A stretch of 64,000 nt of DNA from Bradyrhizobium diazoefficiens (GCF_018131015.1 NZ_JAFCJJ010000009.1:178412-242411); one strand, 5' to 3'; shown: positions 54,251-64,000, counted from the stretch's first letter. The notes: a model not told the origin generated them from the letters alone. Numbers and translations are program-made.

Positions 54251-54499
54251 TCAGCGTGGATAGCCCGGTGGCGGACCGTGCTGGCGGATCGCCTCCACCA
54301 CCTCCCGGTGCCTGCGGTCCTCCCGCCTCATGTGCACCGCGATGAGGGCGTGGGCCGACGGCACCAGCAGCACGATGGGGAAGATCAGGCCGACGATCAC
54401 GCAGATGATGCACAGCACGAGGTTCAGGATCGCCGAAAACGGCTGTCCGTTGAGGAGCAGCCCGATCGGCGGCAGCAGTGCGGCAAGGATGTAGATCAT
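54251..54499 (-). CDS. Pmp3/YqaE-like small membrane protein
   Basis: An 82-residue protein with two membrane segments: MIYILAALLPPIGLLLNG and ILNLVLCIICVIVGLIFPIVLL, followed by PSAHALIAVHMRREDRR. The YILAALLPPIG start and the second-helix His-Ala resemble Pmp3/YqaE (UPF0057) proteins, which respond to salt and membrane stress. The C-terminal tail is longer than usual. ATG 54499 chosen over 54544. Confidence 0.75.
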   Translation of the reverse strand: MIYILAALLPPIGLLLNGQPFSAILNLVLCIICVIVGLIFPIVLLVPSAHALIAVHMRREDRRHREVVEAIRQHGPPPGYPR

Positions 54500-54656
54500 C
54501 GCGTTATCATCTCCGGCGGCCGGCACAACCTTGAGAATGGTCACACCAGCGTCACGCAGGATTTAGGTGCTATGCGCCGATGCGCAATGGTCCCGGCGCG
54601 GCAGCGGTGATAAGCCGCAACTCCACCCTCGCTCCGATTTTCATTACCAATCCGTC

Positions 54657-56147
54657 ATGGTCGACAAGCAACGCATCATTCCGCTGATCGTCGCCACCGC
54701 CCTGTTCATGGAGAACATGGACTCGACGGTGATCGCGACCTCGCTGCCGGCGATCGCGGCCGATATCGGCACGAGCCCGTTGACGCTGAAGCTCGCCATC
54801 ACCTCCTACCTGCTGTCGCTTGCGGTGTTCATACCGGCGAGCGGCTGGACCGCCGACCGGTTCGGCGCGCGGATGGTGTTCGCGATCGCGGTCGGCGTGT
54901 TCATGGTCGGCTCGGTCGGCTGCGCGCTCTCGAGCTCCGTCACCGATTTTGTGATCGCGCGCATCCTGCAGGGCATGGGCGGGGCGATGATGACGCCGGT
55001 CGGGCGGCTGGTACTGCTTCGCTCGGTCGACAAGAGCGCGCTGGTCAACGCAATGGCCTGGGTGACGGTCCCTGCCCTGATCGGCCCGGTGATCGGTCCG
55101 CCGCTCGGCGGCTTCATCACGACCTACGCGTCCTGGCACTGGATCTTCCTGATCAACATCCCGATCGGGCTGCTCGGCATCTTCATGGCGCTGCGCTTCA
55201 TCGATCCCATCAAGAGCGAGGCGCAGGAGCCGTTCGATCTCTACGGCATGGTGCTCGCGGGCATCGGGCTTGCCGGCATCGCCTTCGGCCTGTCCGTGGC
55301 CGGCCTCAATCTCCTGCCCTGGAGCACGGTCGCAGCCCTGATCGTGGGCGGATCAATCTCGATGACGCTTTACGTGCTGCACGCGAGGCGGACGGGCTCG
55401 CCCGTGCTCGATTTTTCGCTGTTGAAGCTGCCGACGCTGCGCGCGGCGGTTTTCGGCGGCTTCATGTTCCGGCTCGGCATCGGCGCGCTGCCCTTCCTGC
55501 TGCCGCTCCTGATGCAGATCGGCTTCGGGCTGTCGCCGTTCCATTCCGGCCTCGTCACCTTCGCCTCCTCGCTCGGCGCCATGGGCATGAAGACGCTGGC
55601 CGCGCGCATCATCCGCGCCTTCGGCTTCCGCAATCTGATGACGGTGAACGCCCTCATCAGCGCCGTCTTCCTCGCCGTCTGCGCCCTGTTCACGGTGACG
55701 ACGCCGCTGCTCATCATCATGGTCATCCTGGTGGTCGGCGGCTTCTTCCGCTCGCTGGAGTTCACCGCGATCAACACGGTCGCCTATGCCGAGGTCGAGA
55801 GCGCGCAGATGAGCCGCGCCACCACCCTCGTCAGCGTCAACCAGCAGCTCGCGGTCTCCGCCGGCGTCGCTGTCGGCGCGGCCTGCGTGGAGACGACGAT
55901 GTGGTTCAGCCATGTCAGCGAGATCAACGCCACCGTGTTCGCGCCGGCCTTCGTCGTGATCGCGCTGACCTCGGCGGCGTCGAGCTGGTTCTTCTGGCAG
56001 ATGCCGGCCGACGCCGGCCACGAGATCTCAGGCCGCAAGGCGGTGGAGATCGCCAGCCGCAAGGGCGCGGGCAAGGGCGCCGCGACGGCGGCCGTCAAGA
56101 CGGCGACGGAGGACACCCAGGACGTGCGGGATCAGCGGCTGGGCTAA
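54657..56147 (+). CDS. MFS transporter, DHA2 (14-helix) family
   Basis: A 496-residue major facilitator of the DHA2 family: motif C-like 14-helix layout, start IVATALFMENMDSTVIATSLPAIAADIG (the DHA2 motif D1) and loop motif SGWTADRFGARMVF. It would export drugs or toxic compounds by proton antiport. It ends in a 45-residue basic/alanine-rich tail. Substrate unknown; no TetR gene adjoins it. Confidence 0.92.
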   Translation: MVDKQRIIPLIVATALFMENMDSTVIATSLPAIAADIGTSPLTLKLAITSYLLSLAVFIPASGWTADRFGARMVFAIAVGVFMVGSVGCALSSSVTDFVIARILQGMGGAMMTPVGRLVLLRSVDKSALVNAMAWVTVPALIGPVIGPPLGGFITTYASWHWIFLINIPIGLLGIFMALRFIDPIKSEAQEPFDLYGMVLAGIGLAGIAFGLSVAGLNLLPWSTVAALIVGGSISMTLYVLHARRTGSPVLDFSLLKLPTLRAAVFGGFMFRLGIGALPFLLPLLMQIGFGLSPFHSGLVTFASSLGAMGMKTLAARIIRAFGFRNLMTVNALISAVFLAVCALFTVTTPLLIIMVILVVGGFFRSLEFTAINTVAYAEVESAQMSRATTLVSVNQQLAVSAGVAVGAACVETTMWFSHVSEINATVFAPAFVVIALTSAASSWFFWQMPADAGHEISGRKAVEIASRKGAGKGAATAAVKTATEDTQDVRDQRLG

Positions 56148-56281
56148 AGCGAGGGCACGGAGGGCGTCCGCCGCCCGCCCAGCCCGGCTCACGCGTACCC
56201 GAACGTCTTGACCTAGCTCAAGGAGCGAAGGCCGGACATGAGCCTCGATGACACCTGCAAACGGTGATCGAAGGCCAGGTC

Positions 56282-56950
56282 ATGGGCGCCCAGACAGGAC
56301 CGGATACTCCCTTCGGGGCCATCCTTGATCCGATGGAACGGATCTCGGAGACCCTGTTCGGGCTGATCATGGTCCTCACCTTTATCTGCTCGCTCGGTGT
56401 CGCGACCGGGACGGATATCAACGTCCAGACCATGCTGGCCGGCGCGCTCGGGTGCAACCTCGCCTGGGGCATCGTCGACGGCGGTCTTTATCTGCTGGCG
56501 CGCATCAATGACCGCGGCAACAAGATTTTGACGCTTCGCGCGATGCGGCAGGCGCCGGACCCCGAGACGGCGTGGCGCGTCATTGCCGACGCACTGCCAC
56601 CGGAATTATCCGCAATGCTGCCCGCAGAACAATTGGAAGCGATGCGGCAACGATTGCAACAATTGCCGGAGCCGGCTCCCGGTCCAGGGCTGACGAAGCG
56701 CGACTGGACCGGCGCACTGGTCCTTTGCCTGCTGAGCTTCCTGACGACATTCCCCGTGGTCCTGCCGTTCCTGTTCCTGAGCGACGCCAGACTGGCGCTC
56801 CGCGTCTCCTACGCCGTCGCCGTCGTGATGTTGTTCTTTTGCGGTTACGTTTTCGGGATGCGTAGCGGGCTGCGGCCCTGGGCGGCGGGGCTTGCGATGG
56901 TGGCTGTCGGGAGTACGCTGGTCGGCATCGCGGTCGCTCTTGGAGGGTGA
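56282..56950 (+). CDS. VIT1/CCC1-like membrane protein
   Basis: A 222-residue protein. The N-terminal part (SETLFGLIMVLTFICSLGVAT ... AGALGCNLAWGIVDGGLYLLARIND) resembles VIT/CCC1 iron/manganese transporters' first two helices, then a soluble helical insert (residues about 85-145), then three C-terminal helices. Start ATG 56282 is used; GTG 56264 is possible. Metal specificity is unproven. Its stop overlaps the porin gene by 4 bp. Confidence 0.78.
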   Translation: MGAQTGPDTPFGAILDPMERISETLFGLIMVLTFICSLGVATGTDINVQTMLAGALGCNLAWGIVDGGLYLLARINDRGNKILTLRAMRQAPDPETAWRVIADALPPELSAMLPAEQLEAMRQRLQQLPEPAPGPGLTKRDWTGALVLCLLSFLTTFPVVLPFLFLSDARLALRVSYAVAVVMLFFCGYVFGMRSGLRPWAAGLAMVAVGSTLVGIAVALGG

Positions 56951-57894
56951 TCGACTTGCAGCGACAAAAAGGATCGTTTGGGGGTGCAAGCCGTGTCGCG
57001 TTTGCCGCACTGGCCGGGTTGGTGCTTGCACCGATGACGGGCGGTCTCGCGCTGGCGCAATCCCCCGCACCGGCCGGCGTGCTCGGCCTCGGCAACCGCG
57101 GATGGTCGGCATCCGACACCAGCCACGCAACGGCTGCCGACGAGCCCGAATTCAGCGCGCGCGCGGGGATTGCATCCGACTACATCTATCGCGGCACGAC
57201 GCTGTCCGATCACGGGCCCGCCGCCGGCGCCGCCTTCGAGACGCGATGGGGCCCGCTCTATGCCGGCACCACGGTCGCCACCGTCAAGCTGCCGACCCAG
57301 CCGGCCGCGGAACTCACCTTCGCCGCAGGCCTGCGCAAGCAGATCGCCACGATCGATTTCGATCTTGGTGCCACTTATTTCGCCTATCCCGGCGAAAGAC
57401 TTCCCGGCGAGACCAACGGCATCAACTACTGGGAGATCGTTATCCGCGGCGACCGGCGCATCGGCGAGCAATTTCGCATCGCCGGCGGTTACGCCTACTC
57501 GCCCAGCGTCTCGAACACCGGCGCCTGGAGCCAGTATGTCGCGGGCGGAGCCGGCTACGACGTGCCGGAACGGTTTCTGCCGCAAAACCTCGCCGTGTCG
57601 TTCACCACCGCCGCAGGATATTCCTGGTTCGGCAACCAGGCCGCGCAACTCGGCGGCTTCCCGCTGCCCGCCTACCTCAACTGGCAGGCAGGCGTGACCT
57701 TCACCCACAAGGCGCTCAACCTCGACCTGCGCTACTACGACACCAACCTGTCGAAGGAAAACTGCTTCGTCTTCACTGGCGATCCAAACGCGCGGCCGGG
57801 CGGCCGCGCCGATCCGGTCACCAACCCGGACGGCCTCGTCTCAAACTGGTGCGGCGCGACATTCGTTGCCAAGCTCTGGTTTGCGTTCAACTAG
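56947..57894 (+). CDS. TorF-family putative outer-membrane porin
   Basis: A 315-residue protein with a signal peptide (cleavage after about LALAQS, residue 38). The mature part starts SARAGIASDYIYRGTTLSDHGPAAG, the TorF/TIGR02001 signature, and is made of amphipathic beta strands ending in Phe-Asn, as for outer-membrane barrels. It starts with GTG overlapping the previous stop (GTGA). It may work with the VIT-like protein in ion passage, but this is inference from the overlap only. Confidence 0.85.
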   Translation: MIDLQRQKGSFGGASRVAFAALAGLVLAPMTGGLALAQSPAPAGVLGLGNRGWSASDTSHATAADEPEFSARAGIASDYIYRGTTLSDHGPAAGAAFETRWGPLYAGTTVATVKLPTQPAAELTFAAGLRKQIATIDFDLGATYFAYPGERLPGETNGINYWEIVIRGDRRIGEQFRIAGGYAYSPSVSNTGAWSQYVAGGAGYDVPERFLPQNLAVSFTTAAGYSWFGNQAAQLGGFPLPAYLNWQAGVTFTHKALNLDLRYYDTNLSKENCFVFTGDPNARPGGRADPVTNPDGLVSNWCGATFVAKLWFAFN

Positions 57895-57909
57895 GACGAA
57901 CCTATCTGA

Positions 57910-59532
57910 TTGCGGAAGCAACTGAGGCATGTGGCACGGCAAACGGAGCGGCAAGCCTTGCGGTATTTGTTCGAGGAATATTCGCTCGATACCGATCGGC
58001 GCGAGCTCAGGCGTGGCAGTGACATCGTCCCCACGACGCCGCAGGTGTTTGACCTGCTCGATTTCCTGATCCGCAACAGGGATCGCGTCGTCAGCAAGGA
58101 CGACCTGGTCAATGCGATCTGGAGCGGACGCATCATCACGGATGCTGCGCTGGCAACCCGCCTGAACGCTGCGCGCAGCGCGATTGGCGATACGGACCGG
58201 CGCCTGATCAGGACGTCTCCGCGCAAGGGCTTCCGCTTCGTAGGCTCCGTGGAGGAAGCACAGGGGCCGGCGGGCACACCGGACGGCCCGGTGCTGCCGA
58301 AGGGCGGCCTCACGACAGGCCAGCCCTCCGCCCCTCGCCTGTCCATCATCGTGCTGCCTTTCGCCAACCTGGGCGGCGATCCCGAGCAGGACTATTTCGT
58401 GGATGGCGTCACTGAGAGCCTGACCACCGACCTGTCGCGCATCAAGGGCTCGTTCGTCATTGGCCGGCACACGGCCTATACCTACAAGGACAAGACGGTC
58501 GACATCCGGCGGGTCGGCGGGGAGCTGAACGTCCGCTACGCGCTGGAAGGCTCGATGCAGCGGGGCGGCAACCGGCTTCGGGTCAATGCGCGACTGACCG
58601 CTACCGAGACCGGCAACCAGTTATGGGCCGAGCGCTTCGACAAGCCGATCGCCGACCTCCTGGACATGCAGGACGAAATCGTGGCCCGGCTGGCCAATGC
58701 CCTGGATTCCCAGCTGGCCGAGGCGGAGGCACGGCGAGCGGAGCGCGTGCTGCATCCGGACGCCATGGACCTGTTCTTCCAAGGCAGGGCCTGCCTGCAC
58801 AAGGGACTGACGAACGACTATCTAACGCAGGCGCGCAGCTTTTTCGAACGCGCTTTGACGCTCGATCCCGATAACGTCGAAGCGCTCGTCGGTATCGCGA
58901 CCGTCGAATTCAACATGGGCGCGAACTTCTTCGCCGACGACCGGGCCGCCGCGCTTGCCGCGGCCGAGACGGCATTGACCAAGGCCCTGTCGATGGCTCC
59001 ACAGTACGTGCCTGCAATCTCATTTCTGGGGAATGTTCACATCTATACGACGCGCGTGGCCCAGGGCATCACCGAATGCGAGCAGGCGCTGGCGCTGGAT
59101 CGAAATCTGACCAATGCCCATGCCGCCATCGGCATGGGCAAGATCTTCCTGGGCCGGGCGGAGCAGACCGAAGCTCACATCCAGGAGGCGCTGCGTCTCT
59201 CTCCCCGCGATATTTTCGCCCATCGCTGGATGATGTTTGCCGGCGCCGCCAAATTGTTTCGCGGCGACGACGCCGAGGCAGTGGTCTGGCTGCGCAGGAG
59301 CGTCGAGTCCAATCGCAATTTCCCGATCGCGCATTTCTGCCTCGCCGCCGCGCTGGCGCTGCTCGGATCGCAGGACGAGGCGCGAACGGCCGCGCAGGCC
59401 GGGCTGGAACTCGACCCCGCCTTCTCGATCCACCGCTATCGGGTCAACGCATTGAGCGACAATCGGACCTATCTTGCCGGTCGCGAGCGCATCTATCAGG
59501 GCATGCGCCTCGCCGGAGTGCCCGAGGCCTAG
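57910..59532 (+). CDS. winged-helix (CadC/OmpR type) protein with TolB-like and TPR domains
   Basis: A 540-residue protein: a Trans_reg_C winged helix at residues about 20-112 (TPQVFDLLDFLIRNRDRVVSKDDLVNAIWSG, then SPRKGFRFVG), a FlgO/TolB-like region (IIVLPFANLGGDPEQDYFVDGVTESLTTDL) near 145-180, then TPR repeats to the end. No membrane helix is seen. Rhizobial genomes have many such adenylate-cyclase-associated regulators; the cyclase part is lacking here. Start is TTG 57910 or GTG 57931. Confidence 0.85.
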   Translation: MRKQLRHVARQTERQALRYLFEEYSLDTDRRELRRGSDIVPTTPQVFDLLDFLIRNRDRVVSKDDLVNAIWSGRIITDAALATRLNAARSAIGDTDRRLIRTSPRKGFRFVGSVEEAQGPAGTPDGPVLPKGGLTTGQPSAPRLSIIVLPFANLGGDPEQDYFVDGVTESLTTDLSRIKGSFVIGRHTAYTYKDKTVDIRRVGGELNVRYALEGSMQRGGNRLRVNARLTATETGNQLWAERFDKPIADLLDMQDEIVARLANALDSQLAEAEARRAERVLHPDAMDLFFQGRACLHKGLTNDYLTQARSFFERALTLDPDNVEALVGIATVEFNMGANFFADDRAAALAAAETALTKALSMAPQYVPAISFLGNVHIYTTRVAQGITECEQALALDRNLTNAHAAIGMGKIFLGRAEQTEAHIQEALRLSPRDIFAHRWMMFAGAAKLFRGDDAEAVVWLRRSVESNRNFPIAHFCLAAALALLGSQDEARTAAQAGLELDPAFSIHRYRVNALSDNRTYLAGRERIYQGMRLAGVPEA

Positions 59533-59539
59533 TCGAGAT

Positions 59540-60232
59540 TCAAGTCTCTCGGCCGGCAGTCCCGCGAAATCCCGTCGCCAGCACGTAGCGCTCGGATGAA
59601 TCCTGCCGGCTCGCCGCCGGCTTCACGTGCCGCACGGTCGCAAAGTCGCGCTTGAGCTGGGCGAGCAGGTCGGCGTCAGCGCCGCTCTGGAACGTCTTCG
59701 CCAGGAACGTGCCGCCAGGCTTGAGCACGTCGCAGGCGAACGCGGCCGCGGTCTCGACCAGTCCGACGATGCGGAGCTGGTCGGTCTTGCGGTGGCCGGT
59801 GGTGTTGGCGGCCATGTCGGACATCACGACATCAGCGCCGCCGCCCAGCATCGCGGTAAGCTTGTCCGGCGCGTCATTGTCCATGAAGTCGAGCTGCGCG
59901 AAGTCGACGCCGGGGATCTCCGGCATCTCCAAAAGGTCTATCGCGACGACTTTGCCCTTGCCGTCGACCGAGCCGACGCGCTTTGCCGCGATCTGGCTCC
60001 AGCCGCCGGGCGCTGCGCCGAGATCGACCACGGCCATGCCGGGCTTCAGCAGGTGGAACTTGTCGTCGATCTCGAGCAACTTGAACGCCGCGCGCGAGCG
60101 ATAGCCTGCGGCCTTGGCCTTGGCGACGTAGGGATCGTTGAGCTGCCGCTCCAGCCAGAGCTTTGACGACAATTTGCGCTTGCCGGCGGTCTTGACCTGG
60201 ACATGCAGGCGGCCGGTGGTGTCCTTGGCCAT
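59540..60232 (-). CDS. rlmE: 23S rRNA (uridine-2'-O)-methyltransferase RlmE (FtsJ)
   Basis: A 230-residue FtsJ methyltransferase: [38 protein letters not shown] site [14 protein letters not shown], catalytic Lys-Asp-Lys-Glu positions in [21 protein letters not shown] and [10 protein letters not shown]. It 2'-O-methylates U2552 of 23S rRNA. It is 1 bp from the ppx-like gene and cotranscribed with it. Confidence 0.95.
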   Translation of the reverse strand: MAKDTTGRLHVQVKTAGKRKLSSKLWLERQLNDPYVAKAKAAGYRSRAAFKLLEIDDKFHLLKPGMAVVDLGAAPGGWSQIAAKRVGSVDGKGKVVAIDLLEMPEIPGVDFAQLDFMDNDAPDKLTAMLGGGADVVMSDMAANTTGHRKTDQLRIVGLVETAAAFACDVLKPGGTFLAKTFQSGADADLLAQLKRDFATVRHVKPAASRQDSSERYVLATGFRGTAGRET

Positions 60233-60233
60233 C

Positions 60234-61313
60234 TCACCAGCTCCTGAGCGCGCCGTCCTCGCGCATCATCTCGACCAGCATGCCTTCGCGCAGGCCGCGG
60301 TCGGCGACGCGCAGCCGCGGCAGCGGAAAGGCGTGGCGGATGGCGTCGAGGATGGCGCAGCCGGCCAGCACGAGATCGGCGCGCTCGACGCTGATGCAGC
60401 TGTTGCCGACCCGCTCCTGGTAGCTCATGCCGAGCAGCTTGTTGATGGTGGCGGTGATGTCGGCATCCTTCATCCAGATGCTGTCGATGCGGCGGCGGTC
60501 GTAGCGCGCGAGATTGAGGTGGATGCCGGCCAGCGTCGTCACGGTGCCGGAGGTGCCGAGCAGATGCATGTCGGTGAGATCGCGGCCGTGCGCCTCGGCG
60601 AACGGGGCGACGTGCTGGGCGACCTCGCGCTCCATCGCCGCATAGATCTCCGGCGTCACGTCGCGGCCGCCGAAATGCTCGGCCAGCGTCACCACGCCGA
60701 GCGGGATCGACATCCAGGCTTTGATGCGCGGCTCCGGATTGTCGTCCGCCGGATCGCGCTCGATCCGCACCAGCTCGGTCGAACCGCCGCCGATGTCGAA
60801 CAGGATCGCGCCGCGTCCCCTGGGGTCGACCAGCGGCGAGCAGCCGAGCACGGCGAGTGCGGCCTCGGTCTCGCGGTCGATCACCTCGAGCTCGATGCCG
60901 GTCTCGGCGGCGACGCGGCTGCGAAAGCCTTCCGCGTTCGAGGCCGCCCGGCAGGCTTCGGTGGCGATCAGCCGCAGCCGACGCGCCTTGCGCAGATTGA
61001 TCTTGTCGCGGCAGATGCTGAGCGCGGCGATGGCCCGCTCGATCGCGGCCTCGCTGATGCACCCCGTCGCCGAGACGCCCTCGCCGAGCCGGATGATGCG
61101 CGAGAAGGAATCGACCACGCGAAAGCCGTCGTGGGTCGGACAGGCGATCAGGAGCCTGCAATTGTTGGTGCCGAGGTCCAGGGCGGCATAGACGCCGGTT
61201 CCCGCCGCTTGCGCGCCGACGGCCGGCTCCGTGGCCAATGCCACCGCCACCATCGACCCCTCCAGCTCACCGGGCGGCACATGGCCGTCGCGGAGCCGCG
61301 TGTGGTCATTCAT
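60234..61313 (-). CDS. ppx: Ppx/GppA exopolyphosphatase/guanosine pentaphosphatase
   Basis: A 359-residue Ppx/GppA protein with sugar-kinase-fold phosphate loops: [13 protein letters not shown] (residues about 44-56), [20 protein letters not shown] and [14 protein letters not shown] 61313 is used; it lacks the long C-terminal HD domain of some GppA, as is common in alphaproteobacteria. It hydrolyses polyphosphate or pppGpp. Followed by rlmE. Confidence 0.93.
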   Translation of the reverse strand: MNDHTRLRDGHVPPGELEGSMVAVALATEPAVGAQAAGTGVYAALDLGTNNCRLLIACPTHDGFRVVDSFSRIIRLGEGVSATGCISEAAIERAIAALSICRDKINLRKARRLRLIATEACRAASNAEGFRSRVAAETGIELEVIDRETEAALAVLGCSPLVDPRGRGAILFDIGGGSTELVRIERDPADDNPEPRIKAWMSIPLGVVTLAEHFGGRDVTPEIYAAMEREVAQHVAPFAEAHGRDLTDMHLLGTSGTVTTLAGIHLNLARYDRRRIDSIWMKDADITATINKLLGMSYQERVGNSCISVERADLVLAGCAILDAIRHAFPLPRLRVADRGLREGMLVEMMREDGALRSW

Positions 61314-61526
61314 ACAAACTGTCTTTCCACGGCCGGTTGGGCCGATCCGGAATTGCTTTTTCGCTGGAAACATTAGCAGCGCGGCGGGCCTGCGCAAGAA
61401 CGCACCACATGGGACCATGCCCATTCGTGCGTTGTCGTGAACGTGGCCAAGGGTTATCTGAACGGGGTCCGGTCCCGCCACTCCCGCCGCGAAAATGAGC
61501 AATTGCCGGCTTTTCAGGTCGTTTCC

Positions 61527-63896
61527 ATGCAAGAACACACCAAATCGTCCACGCTCGAAAACGCTATTGCACTGCAAAAATACGGCGTCGGGCAACCCGT
61601 CCGCCGCAAGGAGGACGACACGCTGGTGCGCGGCAAGGGCCGCTACACCGACGATTTCAACCTGCCCGGCCAGGCCTATGCCGTGATCGTGCGCTCGACC
61701 CACGCCCATGGCACCATCCGCGGCATCGGCACCGAGGCGGCGCGGGCCATGCCGGGTGTGCTCGGCGTGTGGACCGGCAAGGACATCGAGGCCGCCGGCT
61801 ATGGCCCCTTCACCTGCGGCCTGCCGCTGAAGAGCCGGGACGGCTCACCCCTGCTCCAGACCAACCGCCAGGCGCTTGCGACCGACAAGGTCCGCTTCGT
61901 CGGCGACCCCGTCGCCTTCGTGGTGGCGGAGACGCTGGCACAGGCGCGTGATGCGGCCGAGGCCGTCGAGCTCGACATCGCGCCGCTGCCGGCGGTGACG
62001 GATCCCGAGGAGGCCGCCAGGCCCGGTGCGCCACAACTCTACGAGCACATCCCGAACAATGTCGCGCTCGACTATCATTACGGCGACATGGAGAAGGTGA
62101 ACGCGGCCTTCGCCGGCGCCGCGCATGTCACCAAGCTCGACATCGAGAACACCCGCGTCGCGGTGGTGTCGATGGAGCCGCGCGTCGGCCTTGCCTCCTA
62201 CGACAAGACGACCGAGCGCTACACCATCCAGATGCCGACGCAGGGCGTCGCGGGCAACCGCGCCAACCTCGCCAAGAACCTGAAGGTGCCGAACGAGAAG
62301 GTGCGCGTCCTCACCGCCAATGTCGGCGGCTCCTTCGGCATGAAGAACGTCAACTATCCCGAATACATGTGCATCCTCTACGCGGCGAAGGCGCTGGGAC
62401 GCCCGGTGAAATGGCTGGACGAGCGCTCGACCGCCTTCCTGTCGGACAGCCACGGCCGCGCGCAGAAGATCCACGCCGAGCTCGCGCTCGACGCCGAGGG
62501 GCATTTTCTCGCGGCAAAATTGTCGGGGTACGGCAATCTCGGCGCCTACATCACCGGCGTCGCGCCGGGCCCGCTCTCGCTCAACACCGGCAAGAACTTC
62601 TCGAGCGTCTACCGCACGCCGCTGATGGCGGTCGACATCAAGACGGTGCTGACCAACACCACGCTGATGGGCGCCTATCGCGGCGCCGGACGGCCCGAGG
62701 CGAATTACTACATGGAGCGGCTGATCGACCGCGCCGCCGACGAGATGGGCATCAACCGGCTCACCCTGCGCAAGCGCAACTTCATCAGGCCGAACCAGAT
62801 GCCGTTTTCGGCCTCCTCCGGCGTCACCTATGACAGCGGCGACTTCCAGGCGGTGTTCAGCAAGGCGCTCGAGATCTCCGACCACGAGAACTTCGCCAGG
62901 CGCAAGCGCGAGAGCAAGAAGGCCGGCAAGCTGCGCGGCATCGCGGTCGGCTCCTATCTCGAGGTCACCGCGCCGCCGAGCGTCGAGCTCGGCAAGATCG
63001 TGTTCGACCCCGACGGCAGCGTGCAGCTCGTCACCGGCACGCTCGATTACGGCCAGGGCCATGCCACGCCGTTCGCGCAGGTGCTGTGCGCCCAGCTCGG
63101 GGTCCCCTTCGAGAGCGTGACGCTCGTGCAGGGCGACAGCGACATCGTCCACACCGGCAACGGCACCGGCGGCTCGCGCTCGATCACGGCGAGCGGCATG
63201 GCCATCGTCGAAGCCTCCAGGCTCGTGATCGAAAAAGGCAAGCGCGCCGCCGCCCACATGCTGGAGGCCTCCGAGGCCGACATCGAGTTCGCCGACGGCA
63301 GTTTTACCATCGCCGGCACCGACCGCAGCATCGACATCATGGAGCTGGCAAAACGCCTGCATGACGGCAAGATGCCGGAGGGCGTGCCCGACAGCCTCGA
63401 CGTCGATCACACCAGCGACGTGGTGCCCTCGGCATTCCCGAACGGCTGCCATGTCGCCGAGGTCGAGATCGACCCGGAGACCGGCGTGGTGCAGATCGTG
63501 CGTTACAGCGCGGTGAACGATTTCGGCACGGTGATCAACCCGATGCTGGTCGCGGGCCAGCTCCACGGCGGCGTCGTCCAGGGCATCGGACAGGCGCTGA
63601 TGGAGCAAATCCGCTACGACGACAGCGGCCAGCCGATCACGGGCTCGCTGATGGACTACGCGCTGCCGCGCGCCGAGGACGCGCCGGTCATGACGGTCGG
63701 CGACCACCCGGTGCCGGCCACGAGCAACCCGCTCGGCACCAAGGGCTGTGGCGAAGCCGGCTGCGCCGGCAGCATGTCCACGGTGGTGAATGCGGTGATC
63801 GATGCGCTCTCGGACTACGGCATCAAGCACATCGACATGCCGCTGACACCGGAGCGGGTCTGGCGCGCGATCCAGGACGCGAAGGGAGCGGCGTAG
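61527..63896 (+). CDS. xanthine dehydrogenase/CO dehydrogenase family molybdopterin-binding subunit
   Basis: A 789-residue Mo-hydroxylase large subunit. It has the N-terminal fold (RKEDDTLVRGKGRYTDDFNLPGQAYA), the AYRGAGRPEANYYMERLID segment and the C-terminal GEAG with active-site Glu (GCGEAGCAGS). The AYRGAGR loop is of the form II type, not the AYRCSFR of true CO dehydrogenase, so CO oxidation is unlikely. Small (2Fe-2S) and medium (FAD) subunits are not in the window. The true substrate is unknown. Confidence 0.92.
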   Translation: MQEHTKSSTLENAIALQKYGVGQPVRRKEDDTLVRGKGRYTDDFNLPGQAYAVIVRSTHAHGTIRGIGTEAARAMPGVLGVWTGKDIEAAGYGPFTCGLPLKSRDGSPLLQTNRQALATDKVRFVGDPVAFVVAETLAQARDAAEAVELDIAPLPAVTDPEEAARPGAPQLYEHIPNNVALDYHYGDMEKVNAAFAGAAHVTKLDIENTRVAVVSMEPRVGLASYDKTTERYTIQMPTQGVAGNRANLAKNLKVPNEKVRVLTANVGGSFGMKNVNYPEYMCILYAAKALGRPVKWLDERSTAFLSDSHGRAQKIHAELALDAEGHFLAAKLSGYGNLGAYITGVAPGPLSLNTGKNFSSVYRTPLMAVDIKTVLTNTTLMGAYRGAGRPEANYYMERLIDRAADEMGINRLTLRKRNFIRPNQMPFSASSGVTYDSGDFQAVFSKALEISDHENFARRKRESKKAGKLRGIAVGSYLEVTAPPSVELGKIVFDPDGSVQLVTGTLDYGQGHATPFAQVLCAQLGVPFESVTLVQGDSDIVHTGNGTGGSRSITASGMAIVEASRLVIEKGKRAAAHMLEASEADIEFADGSFTIAGTDRSIDIMELAKRLHDGKMPEGVPDSLDVDHTSDVVPSAFPNGCHVAEVEIDPETGVVQIVRYSAVNDFGTVINPMLVAGQLHGGVVQGIGQALMEQIRYDDSGQPITGSLMDYALPRAEDAPVMTVGDHPVPATSNPLGTKGCGEAGCAGSMSTVVNAVIDALSDYGIKHIDMPLTPERVWRAIQDAKGAA

Positions 63897-63908
63897 TTTT
63901 TCGTTCAC

Positions 63909-63930
63909 CTCTCCCCGCTTGCGGGGAGAG
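63909..63930. repeat. perfect hairpin repeat CTCTCCCCGC-TT-GCGGGGAGAG
   Basis: A perfect 10-bp inverted repeat with a TT centre just after the Mo-hydroxylase stop. It is a short dispersed element of many rhizobial genomes and may also act as a 3' end or barrier. Confidence 0.6.
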
Positions 63931-64000
63931 CAACTGTGTTGAGTAGACCGGTGTTCGGCCGGGCTCAAGGCTGGCGCGACGCGCCCCCGCCTTCGGCGGC

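Noticed and set aside
61527..63896. Aerobic CO dehydrogenase large subunit (coxL)
   Set aside because: The active-site loop reads AYRGAGR, not AYRCSFR, and the medium and small subunits are absent. A general Mo-hydroxylase subunit is the safer call.

Overview
The window is GC-rich chromosomal DNA from an alphaproteobacterium, most likely Bradyrhizobium or a close Hyphomicrobiales relative. Pointers are the gene content (an orfA-pit style phosphate pair, liv-type ABC transporter, NnrU, TorF-like porin, several LysR genes, a Mo-hydroxylase large subunit), the protein sequences, and three kinds of short dispersed intergenic palindromes. I see no rRNA, canonical tRNA, IS element, prophage or CRISPR. 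Housekeeping genes (prfC, guaA, guaB, rsmB-like, rlmE, ppx) are mixed with small accessory operons.

Layout. 0-11 kb: partial acyl-CoA synthetase, NnrU, prfC, a guanidine-II (mini-ykkC) riboswitch in front of an SMR exporter, a DUF47-Pit phosphate pair with a PHO box, and a livG-F-K-H-M operon. 11-16 kb: small metabolic and regulatory genes (PAS-like, ArsC-like, CsaA-like, TetR-TauE, GST, DUF429). 15.9-19.9 kb: RNA-repair region. It holds a candidate small RNA with promoter and terminator, four tandem tRNA-mimicking Y RNA-like elements, the Ro60-type protein Rsr, and the RNA ligase RtcB. 20-24 kb: a DUF2892-ECF sigma pair with a sequestered start codon, a serine hydrolase and small enzymes. 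24.4-31.7 kb: a tightly packed five-gene operon SWIM - DUF5691 - MoxR ATPase - DUF5682 - VWA, function unknown. 31.8-43 kb: VOC, MarR-GNAT (apparently leaderless, under a 32-bp palindrome), MFS, methyltransferase, two LysR units, a peptide deformylase with altered metal ligands, and an Xre-RES toxin-antitoxin pair. 43-64 kb: guaA, EEP hydrolase, cold-shock gene, RsmB-like enzyme, a truncated metallophosphoesterase, guaB, transporters, TorF-like porin, winged-helix-TPR regulator, rlmE, ppx and a molybdenum hydroxylase subunit.

The most striking signal is at 16429-17105. Four elements share the layout [variable stem]-UGGUGAAGA-[second stem]-...-[YUCGCYYGUUCC]-[variable stem]. The outer and second stems covary between copies. 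Inside, tRNA parts appear in permuted order: T arm, an acceptor stem closed by a loop, U8-A9, then D arm. The third copy also has a complete anticodon arm with a GAU (Ile) loop and a tRNA-like variable loop, so it is a circularly permuted tRNA-Ile mimic. Together with Rsr and RtcB this looks like an Rsr/Y-RNA/RtcB RNA quality-control locus with an expanded Y RNA array.
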